Part shown: positions 27,801 through 38,253 of the stretch, piece after piece
Layout of the letters: every line of letters starts with the position of its first letter
Position numbering within the stretch: the first letter of the stretch is position 1
Source: Iodobacter fluviatilis
GTDB taxonomy: Bacteria; Pseudomonadota; Gammaproteobacteria; Burkholderiales; Chitinibacteraceae
DNA: 64,000 nt
Reading direction: 5' to 3'
Assembly: GCF_900451195.1 (NCBI RefSeq)
Contig: NZ_UGHR01000001.1
Location: forward strand, 2,108,001-2,172,000
Program-made: the position numbers and the translations under genes
The notes under the pieces: model-generated
What the model was told of the DNA's origin: nothing
Databases searched by the model: none
Seen by the model: the letters and a program-made list of their open reading frames with translations, nothing else

Positions 27801-29741
27801 TCATAACAGGCTCTGTTTAATTTGATTACACGAGAAATAACGCACTGCTTTCTGCAGCTTTAATAGCGCATCAGTATCCTTTCCATAACGGGCCGCAATG
27901 TATTGCTGAGTGATGTAATGAATCTGCTCGTGATGCTGGGGTAATTGCAAGCTGGCACGCTGGCCAAATGTAAGCGGGCCTTCATGGGGAAGGGGCCGGC
28001 AGCCTTTGCGGGCAAGCTGACGGCAAAAGGTTTGCCATACACGGCTTGCGGGATCACGCCTCGCTGCTGTGCTGCGGGTGGCAAGTAAAAAGAGCAGTGC
28101 AAGCACGATGCTGCTTCCAAGGGCCATGCGCAGGATAAATTCGCTGGACAATACATCGGGTATGCCTAGTTTCTTGAATAGCTGCATCTGTTTGCGTGAA
28201 TCGTAACCTATCACCCACTGATTCCAGCCATTCACCAGACTGTCCCAGTTTAAGCGCAGATGGTGGATCCACTCTGGGGGTGCGCCTTCCATAAAAGGCA
28301 GGCTGTCGGCCTGATTTAAGCTGATATCCGGCCCGTTACTGATGCGCGAAGGCGAAATCATGGCGGTGGGGTCTGCCCGCTGCCAGCCGCCTTGCGCCAG
28401 CCATATTTCGCTCCATGCGTGTGCATTGGCTTGCCGCACAATCAGGTATTTGCCGTTGTTATTCCATTCCCCGCCCTGATAGCCGCCTACTACCCTGCTG
28501 GGAATGCCTGCTGCGCGCATTAAAAAGGTAAAGCTGCTGGCGTAGTGTTCACAAAAACCTTGCTTATGTTTAAACAGAAAAGTGTCTATGGCATTAGGGC
28601 CTTTATTGAGCGGGGGCTGCAGGGTGTAGCTGAAACCGCCTTGCTTCAGAAAATTTAAGCCTTGCCTGACGCGTTCCGGAGGGGGGAGCGCACGCCAGCT
28701 TGCTGCCAGTGCACGGGTTTGGGTATTGCCTGTCTGTGGCAGTTGTAATGCACTTTGTACGGTGTCGTCCTCGCTGGTCCGCCAGATTAAATGACTGCTT
28801 AAGTGGTAGCGCTGGCGCTGGCTAACGGGTGCGCTGTTGACCGCCTGCAGGCGATTACTCATCAGCGCGCTGTCTGGAAGTGTGCCGGGGATATCCAGTG
28901 CCAGCAGCCAGTTTAAATTATGCGGCTCCATGGTCATGGTGTAGTTAATGGCCGGGCCAAGGGGGGTGATGGACGGGCCGCCGGCAACTGTGACAGGGAC
29001 TTGCAGCCAGGCTTCTCCATCAAAGAGATCAAATACCGGGCCGCGCCAGTACCTTGCCTGCGGTTTAGGTATGGGGCCCTCAAACTCCACCCTGAAGGCG
29101 ACGGACTCGTCTCTTGAAAGTTTACTAAAATCGCCGGGCCGCATTTCATCGCTTAGACCTGTGCGGGCAATGGGCTGCTCGTCGGGCATGCTCCAGAGCG
29201 GGGGCAGGCGTGGGAAAAAAACAAATAAGAATAGGGCAAAGGGTAGCGCTTCACACAGCATATAAAAGAGCTGCTTTACCAGTACCTGCCCGGTTTGCAG
29301 GCTTTGCCACTGCATTAATTGCCCGGTGATGGCCAGCATGGAAAGGCTGGCCCAGAGCAATATCCAGCTGGCAGGCACACTTAAAAAACCTGCACCTACC
29401 AAAAAATAGGCTAACAGGCTGACTACTTTGATGTCTCTTGGTGTGCGTGTTTCAAAAAGCTTGACGGTGGCAAGGCTGGCCAACGTGGCTACACCGCCTT
29501 GCCTGCCGATTAAGGTTTGATAATCCAGCCAGATTAATGCAAATAAGCCCACAGAAAGAATCAGGCCAAAATAGGTCGGGGGCAGGGCTTTCCCGCTATA
29601 GGCAATCCATGCGCGCCAGAGCAAAAGCAGCCCTAGTGCCAGCGTCAGCCATGGGCTGAATTGCAATCCGTGCGGCACCAGCACCAAGGCTTGGGTGGCA
29701 ATCAGATATTGCATGGGTTTGCGTGCAAGCGGCGTATTCAT
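27801..29741 (-). CDS. TgpA-like membrane transglutaminase-domain protein
   Basis: A 646-residue inner-membrane protein. The N-terminal third has several hydrophobic segments (DUF3488 type), followed by a periplasmic transglutaminase-like core: the Cys in [34 protein letters not shown], the His in [13 protein letters not shown], and the Asp in [14 protein letters not shown] late membrane helix ([17 protein letters not shown]) and a cytoplasmic DUF4129-like tail complete the family pattern. Its ATG overlaps the DUF58 gene by four bases. The moxR-DUF58-tgpA trio is widely conserved; TgpA is essential in Pseudomonas aeruginosa, with an unclear substrate. Confidence 0.9.
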   Translation of the reverse strand: MNTPLARKPMQYLIATQALVLVPHGLQFSPWLTLALGLLLLWRAWIAYSGKALPPTYFGLILSVGLFALIWLDYQTLIGRQGGVATLASLATVKLFETRTPRDIKVVSLLAYFLVGAGFLSVPASWILLWASLSMLAITGQLMQWQSLQTGQVLVKQLFYMLCEALPFALFLFVFFPRLPPLWSMPDEQPIARTGLSDEMRPGDFSKLSRDESVAFRVEFEGPIPKPQARYWRGPVFDLFDGEAWLQVPVTVAGGPSITPLGPAINYTMTMEPHNLNWLLALDIPGTLPDSALMSNRLQAVNSAPVSQRQRYHLSSHLIWRTSEDDTVQSALQLPQTGNTQTRALAASWRALPPPERVRQGLNFLKQGGFSYTLQPPLNKGPNAIDTFLFKHKQGFCEHYASSFTFLMRAAGIPSRVVGGYQGGEWNNNGKYLIVRQANAHAWSEIWLAQGGWQRADPTAMISPSRISNGPDISLNQADSLPFMEGAPPEWIHHLRLNWDSLVNGWNQWVIGYDSRKQMQLFKKLGIPDVLSSEFILRMALGSSIVLALLFLLATRSTAARRDPASRVWQTFCRQLARKGCRPLPHEGPLTFGQRASLQLPQHHEQIHYITQQYIAARYGKDTDALLKLQKAVRYFSCNQIKQSLL

Positions 29742-30703
29742 GATGGCCCAACGCTGCGGGGTACTTGTTCATCAAACAGGGCTAGCGCATTCAGGCAACT
29801 GATTTGATGCGATTCACCCAGTGCCGGGGCTATATGCACGCCCGGCAGTGACAGGCCAAAAGGCGTGCCCATTTGCTGGGCCACTAAGATCCATGCGCTT
29901 AGCCTAGATAAACGTGCCTCTGTTTCCATGCCGGTGAGTTGCTCCCAGCTAAACACCTGAGAGGCTGCGCCTTGCGAGTCAAAAAATTTAACAGGAAGCG
30001 ATTCGCTATGTGCGGCTTGTTTCCATGCAATTCTGCGGAGTGAATCGCCTGTCTGGTAGGGGCGCAGGCCTGCAAAGTCTTCTTCGCTGCGCCCTGTGCT
30101 GTTGCCCTGATTGTTTTCGGCAAGCCATGGAGGCGGGTCATTTTCTGGGCGGGGCCAGACGATGCAGCGTGCAGGGCTGTTGAGGTAGCTCCATGCGTGG
30201 CACCAGCCCACGGGATAAAAACTGGATAAATGCAGAGTAGGAGCAAGAAGCCAGCCGCGCTCATGGCTGAGCAGAGGAATGGCCAGCTCGGCCTCGTGCT
30301 CCACCGTGTTAAGGACTACTTTGCTTTGATTTGAAAACTGAAAAATAAGGGCGTGGCGGCTTAAGCTGCTGTGGTGGCTGATATGAAGCGGAAACGAGGC
30401 CACTTCACCGGCAAAAACGGCCGGAGCATCAAAAAGCTGTAAGCGCAATTTAAGTAAATTTCTGAAAGTTCGCAGGAGTACTGCATGCCCCAGCCCCAGT
30501 AGGGTAAAAGCAAATAAATAGGCAAGACTCAATTGGTAATTGATCGCCCCGATCAAAATCAGGATGGCAGTAAAGCAAAAGGCGTAACCAAAGCCGCTAG
30601 GTAAGATATAGATACGATCATACTTCAGCACGAGTGCGCTGCTTTGAGCTGGGTGCCGTTTGTTAAACCAGCGTTGCCGGCTTTGCCTCAGAAACTTAAG
30701 CAT
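29738..30703 (-). CDS. DUF58 domain protein
   Basis: A 321-residue protein with two adjacent membrane segments near residues 37-80 (YAFCFTAILILIGAINYQL, YLFAFTLLGLGHAVLL). The DUF58 core carries the signature GRSEEDFAGLRPYQTGDSLRRIAWKQAAHS. DUF58 proteins are VWA-like partners of MoxR ATPases. It starts two bases after the moxR stop and overlaps the tgpA-like gene at its end, so all three are probably translated from one message. The precise role is unknown. Confidence 0.88.
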   Translation of the reverse strand: MLKFLRQSRQRWFNKRHPAQSSALVLKYDRIYILPSGFGYAFCFTAILILIGAINYQLSLAYLFAFTLLGLGHAVLLRTFRNLLKLRLQLFDAPAVFAGEVASFPLHISHHSSLSRHALIFQFSNQSKVVLNTVEHEAELAIPLLSHERGWLLAPTLHLSSFYPVGWCHAWSYLNSPARCIVWPRPENDPPPWLAENNQGNSTGRSEEDFAGLRPYQTGDSLRRIAWKQAAHSESLPVKFFDSQGAASQVFSWEQLTGMETEARLSRLSAWILVAQQMGTPFGLSLPGVHIAPALGESHQISCLNALALFDEQVPRSVGPS

Positions 30704-30705
30704 TA

Positions 30706-31617
30706 TTAAGGGATGGGTGTTTCTAAGATTAATGCCCTGACCATTTCAATGGCCGCTTTGCCGCTGCCCGGCATCACTAGCCTGTGCTGGCTTACCGGTA
30801 GAAAAACGGCCTGAATATCTTCTGGTAAAACCAAGTCACGGCCATCCAGCCAAGCCCATGCTTGGGCTGCATGTAGCAGCCCTAAGGCGGCACGGGGTGA
30901 GAGGCCACACATAAAGCGCCCTGGCTGGCGCGATGCCGCGATCAGCATTTGCACATAATCAAGCAGCGCGGGCGCGATATAAACATCCCGTACGATTTGC
31001 TGGCTGGCTTGTAAATCGCTGCTGCTGATTGCTTCTGTCAATGATTCTATTAAATGACGTCTATCTGATCCCGCCAGCATGGCGCGCTCGGCTTGCGTAT
31101 CGGGGTAGCCCAGCTCAATGCGCATTAAAAACCGGTCTAGCTGGGATTCGGGAAGCAAAAATGTACCGATTTGATGCGATGGATTTTGTGTGGCAATCAC
31201 AAAGAAAGGCTCGGGCAGGGGCCATGTGGTGCCATCGGCTGTGACTTGGCCTTCTTCCATGGCCTCTAAAAGGGCGGATTGAGTTTTGGGTGAGGCCCGG
31301 TTGATTTCATCTGCGAGCAGCAGTTGCGTAAAGAGCGGGCCGTGGTGAAATTGAAAACGCTGGTTTTCTCTGTCATAAATAGAAACCCCCGTCAGATCGG
31401 CAGGGAGCAGGTCGCTGGTGAACTGAACCCTTTGAAATTTTAGCCCAAGCGTACGCGCAAGCGCATGGGCCAGCGTGGTTTTGCCTACACCGGGAAGGTC
31501 TTCAATCAGCAAATGACCCTGTGCCAGCAGGCAGGAAAGCGCCTGACGGATTTGTACAGGTTTGCCCAGAATAATGGCTTCAAGTTGCTTGAGTACCGCA
31601 GGCAGGCGTGGGGCCAT
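30706..31617 (-). CDS. MoxR-family AAA+ ATPase
   Basis: MoxR ATPase of 303 residues, a chaperone-like AAA+ protein thought to act on its DUF58 neighbour. Walker A DLPGVGKTTLAHALA (near residue 40), a MoxR signature FTSDLLPADLTGVSIYD, Walker B LLLADEINRASPKTQSALLEAMEE, sensor 1 FVIATQNPSHQIGTF and the arginine-finger region SQLDRFLMRIELGYPD are all present. It has an AGGAAG ribosome-binding site. It is first in the minus-strand run moxR-DUF58-tgpA-hemH. Confidence 0.93.
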   Translation of the reverse strand: MAPRLPAVLKQLEAIILGKPVQIRQALSCLLAQGHLLIEDLPGVGKTTLAHALARTLGLKFQRVQFTSDLLPADLTGVSIYDRENQRFQFHHGPLFTQLLLADEINRASPKTQSALLEAMEEGQVTADGTTWPLPEPFFVIATQNPSHQIGTFLLPESQLDRFLMRIELGYPDTQAERAMLAGSDRRHLIESLTEAISSSDLQASQQIVRDVYIAPALLDYVQMLIAASRQPGRFMCGLSPRAALGLLHAAQAWAWLDGRDLVLPEDIQAVFLPVSQHRLVMPGSGKAAIEMVRALILETPIP

Positions 31618-31822
31618 GGGATGGCTTCCTGTTTATTGTTCACTTCAGTGTTGACCATGAATCGCAAACTGTCTATTCGCTTTCGTTGCCAGTGTATTTG
31701 CCCAAGGCGTAAACTAACAGTCAGAATAGCGTGTACTAAGGGTTGATGCAGCCTGTTGTTGGCTGAATCAAGGTGGTTTAAACAGGTGGCGAAGGCAGCC
31801 TGACTTGAAGGGGGTAGTGCCG

Positions 31823-32755
31823 GTGAGTAGTGGTCCAAGCGCTTATATTAGTCACCCCGCCTGTGCGATGCACAATATGGGTAAGGGGCATCCTGAGTGC
31901 GCGGAGCGCTTAGAGGCCATTAAAGATCGTTTGATGGCGGCAGGGATATGGGATTTCTTATGGCATATTGATGCGCCTGCTGCCACGCGGGAGCAGTTGG
32001 CACGGGTGCACGGCACCGAATACCTAGATCGCCTTGCGCTGATTTCCCCTACACATGGCTTTGTACATGCGGACCCGGATACGGCGATGAATCCATTTAC
32101 CCTGAGAGCGGCTTATCACGCGGCCGGGGCGGGTATTGCAGCGGTCGATGCGGTGATGCAGGGCAAGGCGGCCAATGCTTTTTGCGGGGTGCGCCCGCCA
32201 GGGCATCACGCAGAAAGAAATAACGCGATGGGTTTTTGTTTTTTTAATAATGTGGCGGTCGCTGCGCGCCATGCTTTGGATCAGTATGGTCTGGAGCGGG
32301 TAGTGATTGTCGATTTTGATGTTCACCACGGGAATGGCACTGAAGATATTTTCTGTGAGGATGATCGGGTGATGATGGTGAGTTTTTTTCAGCATCCTTT
32401 TTTTCCGTACTCAGGGGATGTGCCTCGTGGTGCGAATATGCGTAATTTCCCGATGCCCCGTGGCACAACGGGCGCACAGTTCCGTGACTTGGTTTTGGAA
32501 AAATGGCTGCCCATTTTAAATGAGTTCTCTCCACAGTTAATTTTGATTTCCGCAGGTTTTGATGCGCATTTAGAAGACGAAATGTCGACCATGGGCCTCG
32601 TGGAGGCGGATTATGCATGGGTGACTAAGCAGCTTATGAAGGTGGCTGATCAATATGCAGACGGGCGCATCGTGTCTTTTCTGGAAGGCGGCTATGATCT
32701 TTCGGCCCTGGGGCGCAGTGTGGCGGCTCATATTAAAGAGCTGGCTGATATTTAG
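31823..32755 (+). CDS. Histone-deacetylase-family hydrolase
   Basis: A class II HDAC/acetoin-utilisation-protein family zinc amidohydrolase, 310 residues. Conserved blocks include HPECAERLEAIKDRL, RPPGHHAERNNAMGFCFFNN (active-site His pair), VDFDVHHGNGTEDIF (zinc-binding Asp-X-His) and ISAGFDAHLEDEM (second zinc Asp), plus FLEGGYDLSALGRS. Bacterial members act on acetylated small amines or lysines; the substrate here is unknown. GTG 31823 is chosen because AAGGGGG lies eight bases upstream; GTG 31817 and TTG 31805 are also in frame. Confidence 0.92.
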   Translation: MSSGPSAYISHPACAMHNMGKGHPECAERLEAIKDRLMAAGIWDFLWHIDAPAATREQLARVHGTEYLDRLALISPTHGFVHADPDTAMNPFTLRAAYHAAGAGIAAVDAVMQGKAANAFCGVRPPGHHAERNNAMGFCFFNNVAVAARHALDQYGLERVVIVDFDVHHGNGTEDIFCEDDRVMMVSFFQHPFFPYSGDVPRGANMRNFPMPRGTTGAQFRDLVLEKWLPILNEFSPQLILISAGFDAHLEDEMSTMGLVEADYAWVTKQLMKVADQYADGRIVSFLEGGYDLSALGRSVAAHIKELADI

Positions 32756-33028
32756 GGGCTATTGTCGCTCTTTCGGCATTTCGCCGGGGCGGGAAGGGGC
32801 AGAGCGCAATGCCCCGCCTGAAAGTATCCGTGCCGATAAAGCATCGGATGGCGCGCTTGTCGTGGATGTGCGTCCTTTAAAAACATAAAAAGCGGCCGGG
32901 GGCGATTAAGCGGGAAGCGGATACCCAGCCGAGGTGTGTTTATATTTATTACTTGCGATAATCTGACAAGCTTCTGTGCTTCACCTTTGCTATAAATGCC
33001 ACTGAGATAACAATAAGTGGACAGCAAG

Positions 33029-35059
33029 ATGCGGGGCTTACTTTTACTTCTGTTGTTTGCTGTGCTGGCCGCCTGTGGCGGCGGGGCGAGCGATGTAAGC
33101 AGCGGGGCCGCCAGTGCGGTTGCTGTGGCCAGTGGTGCGGCCCAGCTTTCTGTGGTGCTGCAAGATAGTGCCGGGCAGACCTCCGCAACGGTTTATGCAA
33201 ACTCCATCTCTGCCTTGGTGGTAACGCTGAGTGATGCAAAGGGGCAGCCCCTGAGTAACCGCGTTGTTAAACTTGGCGTAAGCACCTCTTCCCTCAGTCA
33301 AATCAGCCCCGATACGGTGTTAACCGATGCATCAGGGCGGGCGCAGTCTCAGCTGATAAGTAACGATAATACGGGTGCAGATTCGATTAATGCCAGTATT
33401 GATGTAGATGGCAAATCGTATAGCGCTGCGTTTAATTACAGCGTCAGATCGCTTAATTTTGCACTGAGCACGCCCAAGCTCGATCTGAGTACCGTATCGG
33501 CAGGCGGCAGCGTGGGGGTATCGGTCAATCTGAGCAATAGTGATACAGGGCTGGCTTTGGAAACGCCTGTGAACGTGAGTTTTAGCTCGCCCTGTGCCGA
33601 TGCAGGCAAGGCCTTGATGTCTTCACCCGTTTTGTCGGTGGTGAGTACGGTTAATGGCGTAAAAGCGGCGGTGGCATCCAGTACTTATCAGGATAAATCC
33701 TGTGCGGGTAGTGATGAAATTACTGCAACGGCCACGCTTGGGGGCGTGAGCAGGTCTGCTAAAGCAACACTGTCTGTGCTGGCTGCCTTGGCGGGCAATA
33801 TTGAATTTGTAAGTGCTGTTCCTGAGCTGATTTCTTTGCCGGGAACAGGCGGTAATACCAGTGCTGTGGTGCAATTTAAGGTGAAAGATTTACAAGGCAG
33901 CCCCTTGGGTGGGCAATGGGTCGATTTTGCTTTGAATACCACGGTGGGTGGCATCACCTTGGTGCAAAGTGCCGCGCAAAGCCAGCCTGGCACAGGGCTC
34001 GTACAAGTGGTGGTGAATGCCGGTGCGGTGAGCACGGTGGTACGGGTAACGGCTACGCTGCGGGGTGCTAATCCAGCAATCAGCAGCCAGTCTAATGCGC
34101 TGACGATTTCAACTGGTTTGCCGCATCAGAACGGCTTTAGTTTATCTGCAGATATTGTGAACCCAGAGTTTTATACCCTTGATGGCAATAGCGTTGTGCT
34201 GACAGCTAGGGCATCGGATCGCTTTGGTAATCCTGTGCCCGATGGCTCTGCGGTGAGCTTTATGACTGAGGGCGGTATCGGGACGATTACGCCGCGCTGC
34301 ACTATGGTAAATGGGGCTTGCAGCGTCACTTTAGTCAGCTCCGGAAACCGGCAAAAATTAGTGGGTGCCGGGCGAATGACCGTGCTGGCGCATATGGTGG
34401 GGGAAGAGAGCTTTAATGATCTGAATGGCAACGGGGTGTTTGATACGGGGGAAAGTTGGTCGGATCAGGGCGAGGCTTTTTTAAACGCCGATGAAACCGC
34501 ACACGCTGCGCCCATGACACTGCTGGCCGTTGATGGCGCTGGCTATGTTGAGCCTTTTATCGATTTTAATGGCGATGGCGTCTATAACGGGCCGGACGGG
34601 CAATATAACGGCGTGCTGCGCTCGGCAAGCATTCCTAGCTCAGTTGCTAAAACCATCCATGTATCAAGCAGCAGAGTGGTAATCTGGTCGGCAAGCGCCC
34701 TTGGCAGTAATGTGCTGACTTATCCTCTGAGTGCAGGCAGGCTTTGTGCGTCAGGCAGCCTGATTAGCCAGTTTGCTTTAGCTTTGCGGGATGCGAACGG
34801 CAATGTTTTACCGGCTAAAACACAACTTGATTTGGAAATAACACAGACAGTTTTGGTGGATGCTCTGGGGAACGCAATTAATAACCCCGCACAGTTAACC
34901 GGCCTGAGCAGTTTTACGGTGCCAAGTACTGCGGTTGTTCCGCAATTTACTGGTACTTTATCGGCCGTGGCCTGCCCGATTCCTGCTGATGCGCAACTGG
35001 TTGTAAAAGTGAAGTTTCCCAGTGGGGTTGAAACCTCACAAAGTGTGCCCTTGAATTAA
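33029..35059 (+). CDS. Big_1 Ig-like repeat lipoprotein
   Basis: A 676-residue putative surface or periplasmic lipoprotein. The signal MRGLLLLLLFAVLAAC has a clear lipobox (Cys16), followed by a Gly/Ser/Ala linker. Several invasin-type Big_1 domains follow, with repeats such as ALVVTLSDAKGQPLSNRVVKL, VVQFKVKDLQGSPLGGQWVDF and VLTARASDRFGNPVPDGSAV. Two EF-hand-like acidic loops (DLNGNGVFDTGE near residue 465 and DFNGDGVYNGPDG near 511) may bind calcium. No catalytic domain is seen. An adhesin or structural role is inference. The next gene converges across a bidirectional terminator. Confidence 0.82.
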   Translation: MRGLLLLLLFAVLAACGGGASDVSSGAASAVAVASGAAQLSVVLQDSAGQTSATVYANSISALVVTLSDAKGQPLSNRVVKLGVSTSSLSQISPDTVLTDASGRAQSQLISNDNTGADSINASIDVDGKSYSAAFNYSVRSLNFALSTPKLDLSTVSAGGSVGVSVNLSNSDTGLALETPVNVSFSSPCADAGKALMSSPVLSVVSTVNGVKAAVASSTYQDKSCAGSDEITATATLGGVSRSAKATLSVLAALAGNIEFVSAVPELISLPGTGGNTSAVVQFKVKDLQGSPLGGQWVDFALNTTVGGITLVQSAAQSQPGTGLVQVVVNAGAVSTVVRVTATLRGANPAISSQSNALTISTGLPHQNGFSLSADIVNPEFYTLDGNSVVLTARASDRFGNPVPDGSAVSFMTEGGIGTITPRCTMVNGACSVTLVSSGNRQKLVGAGRMTVLAHMVGEESFNDLNGNGVFDTGESWSDQGEAFLNADETAHAAPMTLLAVDGAGYVEPFIDFNGDGVYNGPDGQYNGVLRSASIPSSVAKTIHVSSSRVVIWSASALGSNVLTYPLSAGRLCASGSLISQFALALRDANGNVLPAKTQLDLEITQTVLVDALGNAINNPAQLTGLSSFTVPSTAVVPQFTGTLSAVACPIPADAQLVVKVKFPSGVETSQSVPLN

Positions 35060-35060
35060 A

Positions 35061-35091
35061 AAAAAGCCATGTCAGATGACATGGCTTTTTT
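35061..35091. terminator. Bidirectional terminator between the Big_1 gene and the PiT gene
   Basis: AAAAAGCCATGTC-AGAT-GACATGGCTTTTT is a perfect 13-base stem with a tetraloop. It has A and T tracts on both sides, so it can terminate both convergent genes. Confidence 0.92.
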
Positions 35092-35092
35092 G

Positions 35093-36559
35093 CTATTTAA
35101 TCCAGTGACTAGCGGCAATAAACATCCCGCCAGCGAGCGCCATTGATACCGGCAGGGTCAGTACCCATGCCAGCAGAATGTTTTTTACGGTCTGGCTTTG
35201 TAAGCCGCTGCGATTGGCCACCATGGTCCCCGCTACTGCAGAAGACAAGACGTGGGTAGTTGAAACAGGCATGCCGGTGAGGCTGGCAATACCAATGGCA
35301 GATGCGGCGGTGATTTGCGCGGCCATCCCCTGACTATAAGTCATGCCCTTATTGCCGATCTTCTCACCAACGGTCAGTACAATTCGCTTCCAACCAATCA
35401 TGGTGCCAAGGCCAAGTGCTAAGGCGATGGCTACGATGACCCACTGCGGTGCATATTCGGTGGTGGCGGATAAATCTTTACGCAAGCGATCTAGATCTGC
35501 TTTTTCAGTTGAGGTGATGCTGGGCAGCTTACTTACTTTTTTTGCGGTGTCGTCAAGACAGAGCAGCAAACGGCGTACACGAATACGTTCTGTTTCAGAA
35601 AGTTGTTCGTAGTTATGAATGCCAGCCAGCTTGGTCACCAGCTCATTACTGGCTGGCATGGTTTGCTTGGAGTCGCATTTAAATTGTGGTGGCAGCGGGT
35701 CTTGTGCGTTTTGATCAATGAAGTCGTTCAGGCGGTAGCTGTTGCGGCTGTAAAATTGCTGCAAATGCAGTGCCGCGTCGTGAGTACGCTCAATTTGGTA
35801 GGTAGTGCTGCTCATATCCACCACAAATTTACCCGGTACAATGCCGATCAGAACCAGCATTAACAAGCCAATGCCTTTTTGCCCGTCGTTGGAGCCGTGG
35901 GCAAAACTGATGCCCAGTGCAGATAAAATCAGCGCAACGCGAGTCCAGAACGGAGGATGTTTTTTGCCATCCAGTGCTTTGCGTTCGTCCGGCGTGTTGT
36001 GCATGCGCGAATCAGCGCGAAATTTTTTCAGCAGCAGCAGTAGGCCCCCAGCGACCAGAAAACCCACGGTAGGGGAGATCAGGAGGGAGAGCATAATGTC
36101 GATGGCTTTCTGGGTATTGATGCCTTCAAGTAGAGGAATGTCGGTCATCCATGCATTGGCAATACCCACACCCAGAATAGAGCCAATCAGCGTATGCGAG
36201 CTTGATGCAGGCAGACCCAGATACCATGTGCCCAAATTCCAGATAATGGCTGCCGCCAGCAGCGCAAAGACCATCACAAGGCCTTGTCCGGATCCTACAT
36301 TCAGTAAAAGCTCAACAGGTAGCAGATGAACAATGGCATAGGCAACGCCTAAGCCACTGAGTAATACACCAAAGAAATTACAGATGCCCGATGCAACCAC
36401 GGCAAGATGCGGAGGCATTGCTTTGGTGTAAATGACGGTGGCAACAGCGTTAGCCGTATCGTGAAAGCCGTTAATAAATTCGTAGGTAAGTACAAAGCCA
36501 AGGGCCAGAACCAGGCTGATGGCAACGCCATAGTCAAGGCCACTAAAAATATCGGGCAT
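35093..36559 (-). CDS. Inorganic phosphate transporter, PiT family
   Basis: A low-affinity metal-phosphate/proton symporter, 488 residues. The two inverted PiT signatures are visible: EFINGFHDTANAVATVIYTKA near the N-terminus and ALGISFAHGSNDGQKGIGL in the first half, plus GMPVSTTHVLSSAVAG in the C-terminal half. About ten membrane segments flank a long hydrophilic loop (residues about 265-370) holding conserved CDS and charged stretches, as in proteobacterial PitA. It appears monocistronic. The call of pitA versus pitB is not possible. Confidence 0.93.
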   Translation of the reverse strand: MPDIFSGLDYGVAISLVLALGFVLTYEFINGFHDTANAVATVIYTKAMPPHLAVVASGICNFFGVLLSGLGVAYAIVHLLPVELLLNVGSGQGLVMVFALLAAAIIWNLGTWYLGLPASSSHTLIGSILGVGIANAWMTDIPLLEGINTQKAIDIMLSLLISPTVGFLVAGGLLLLLKKFRADSRMHNTPDERKALDGKKHPPFWTRVALILSALGISFAHGSNDGQKGIGLLMLVLIGIVPGKFVVDMSSTTYQIERTHDAALHLQQFYSRNSYRLNDFIDQNAQDPLPPQFKCDSKQTMPASNELVTKLAGIHNYEQLSETERIRVRRLLLCLDDTAKKVSKLPSITSTEKADLDRLRKDLSATTEYAPQWVIVAIALALGLGTMIGWKRIVLTVGEKIGNKGMTYSQGMAAQITAASAIGIASLTGMPVSTTHVLSSAVAGTMVANRSGLQSQTVKNILLAWVLTLPVSMALAGGMFIAASHWIK

Positions 36560-36668
36560 GGTAGGGGTAAATGAGTGATGACGGCGCGATTATGCCCCAA
36601 AAAGGCCCTAACCTGCTTTGATTTCAGCCGTATTGCAGTAAATATTCTTTATAAAATATTTACTGCTT

Positions 36669-38117
36669 TTAGGACGAGCAAGAAACGCCGATCTGTGCCG
36701 CCCACTCTGGCGGCAGCTCTGCATAATGTTCAAAATCGGTTTGCTCATCAAAGGGGTGCATCAGGCATTGCTGTAAGGCTTTGATTTCTTTGAAGTCACC
36801 TTCGTCTCTTGCTTTGCGGATGGCGATCTCGGCCAGATAGTTGCGTAAAACATATTTGGGATTAACCCGGTTCATCTCGGCTTGCCGTTCGAGTGGGTCG
36901 CGGTTTTCGGTGCTGATACGAATTTGATAATCAGCATACCAAATATCAAAGGCACCTCTGTCTTGAAAGTGGTCACGCAGCTTTGCGCCAAGCTGTGGCA
37001 GATTGCGCCAGAAGTAAGTCCAGTCGCAGCGGCTGCGATGCATTAGCTCAAATAGGGTGGTAATTAGCCCCCAGTCGCTCTCCTGCCAGCAAAGCAGGCC
37101 CAGCTTTTGGCGCAGTAAATCGGCGAAGTGGCTTTCAAAATGCCCCTGATACTGCTGCAGGGCATGTAGGGCTGATTCTCTGTCCATTAGAGGAAGTAAG
37201 GCCTGCGCCAGTACCTGCAGATTCCATAGGCCCATCTCCGGCTGCTGCTTGTAAGCGTAGCGGCCACTGTCGTCGGAGTGGTTGCAAATATGCCCCGCAT
37301 CAAAGCCATCCATAAAGCCAAACGGGCCGTAATCAAGCGTCAGACCCAGAATCGACATATTGTCAGTATTCATTACGCCATGGCAAAAGCCGGTGGCCTG
37401 CCATTTTGCAATCATGACAGCGGTGCGCTCAATGACGTTTTCGAGCAGGGCCACATAAGGATTAAGGGCAGAGGCACATGCCGGGTAGTGATGTTGTATC
37501 ACCCAATCGGCCAGTTCTCTGAGTGAATCAATATCATTTCGATAGTGCTCAAAATGACCAAAGCGCACAAAAGTGGGCGCAACTCGCAATACAACTGCGG
37601 CGGTTTCCATGCTTTCCCGCCATACGCCCTGTGCTGATCCGGCCATTCCCAGTGCACGGGTGGTTGCAATGCCTAGCCCATGCATGGCCTCAGAGCATAA
37701 ATATTCACGAATCGATGATCTGAGCACGGCTCGGCCATCTGCGCGGCGGGAATAAGGCGTAGGTCCTGCCCCCTTGAGCTGCATTTCCCAATGCTGGCCA
37801 TTATCCGCTAGGTACTCGCCGATCAAAATGGCTCGCCCGTCGCCCAGCTGGCCTGCATTGACGCCAAACTGATGGCCAGAATACACGCTGGCAATCGGCT
37901 CGCTGCCCTGAGGTAAGCGATTGCCGCAGAGAAAATCCGCGAGGCTGGCTGTGGGCTCTGCTTCACTGGCAAGACCCATCTCATCCGCTAATTCGGTATT
38001 CCATGCAATCAGATATGGGGAGGGCAAAGGCGTTGGCTGGATGCGAGTGTAAAAATGTCCGGGTAGACGGCCAAAACGCGGTGTGAGTAAAATTTGATCA
38101 AAAGTAAGTTTTGTCAT
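36669..38117 (-). CDS. selO: Protein adenylyltransferase SelO (YdiU)
   Basis: SelO is a pseudokinase that transfers AMP from ATP to protein hydroxyls and is linked to redox stress. The 482-residue protein has the flipped-ATP glycine-rich stretch (QLGDGRAILIGEYL), QLKGAGPTPYSRRADGRAVLRSSIREYL, and the catalytic block GVMNTDNMSILGLTLDYGPFGFMDGFD with the metal-binding Asn and Asp residues. The C-terminus ends in a Cys (GVSCSS), equivalent to the selenocysteine position in other members. Length is standard. No partner gene is adjacent. Confidence 0.94.
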   Translation of the reverse strand: MTKLTFDQILLTPRFGRLPGHFYTRIQPTPLPSPYLIAWNTELADEMGLASEAEPTASLADFLCGNRLPQGSEPIASVYSGHQFGVNAGQLGDGRAILIGEYLADNGQHWEMQLKGAGPTPYSRRADGRAVLRSSIREYLCSEAMHGLGIATTRALGMAGSAQGVWRESMETAAVVLRVAPTFVRFGHFEHYRNDIDSLRELADWVIQHHYPACASALNPYVALLENVIERTAVMIAKWQATGFCHGVMNTDNMSILGLTLDYGPFGFMDGFDAGHICNHSDDSGRYAYKQQPEMGLWNLQVLAQALLPLMDRESALHALQQYQGHFESHFADLLRQKLGLLCWQESDWGLITTLFELMHRSRCDWTYFWRNLPQLGAKLRDHFQDRGAFDIWYADYQIRISTENRDPLERQAEMNRVNPKYVLRNYLAEIAIRKARDEGDFKEIKALQQCLMHPFDEQTDFEHYAELPPEWAAQIGVSCSS

Positions 38118-38253
38118 GGATTAACCGCGTTAAGCTTGAGTAATTTAGTCGGGTATTATAACGCTTACACCTCGTTTTGAGGCGGGAAATAAGTAAAAAA
38201 CGCCAGCCAGTTTGATGATTTGCTTAAACATAAAAATATTGGAGAAAACCAAA

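Noticed and set aside
32756-33028. Small frame after the deacetylase gene
   Set aside because: The open frame mostly overlaps the deacetylase gene, with low-quality composition and no ribosome-binding site; nothing else is seen in this interval.
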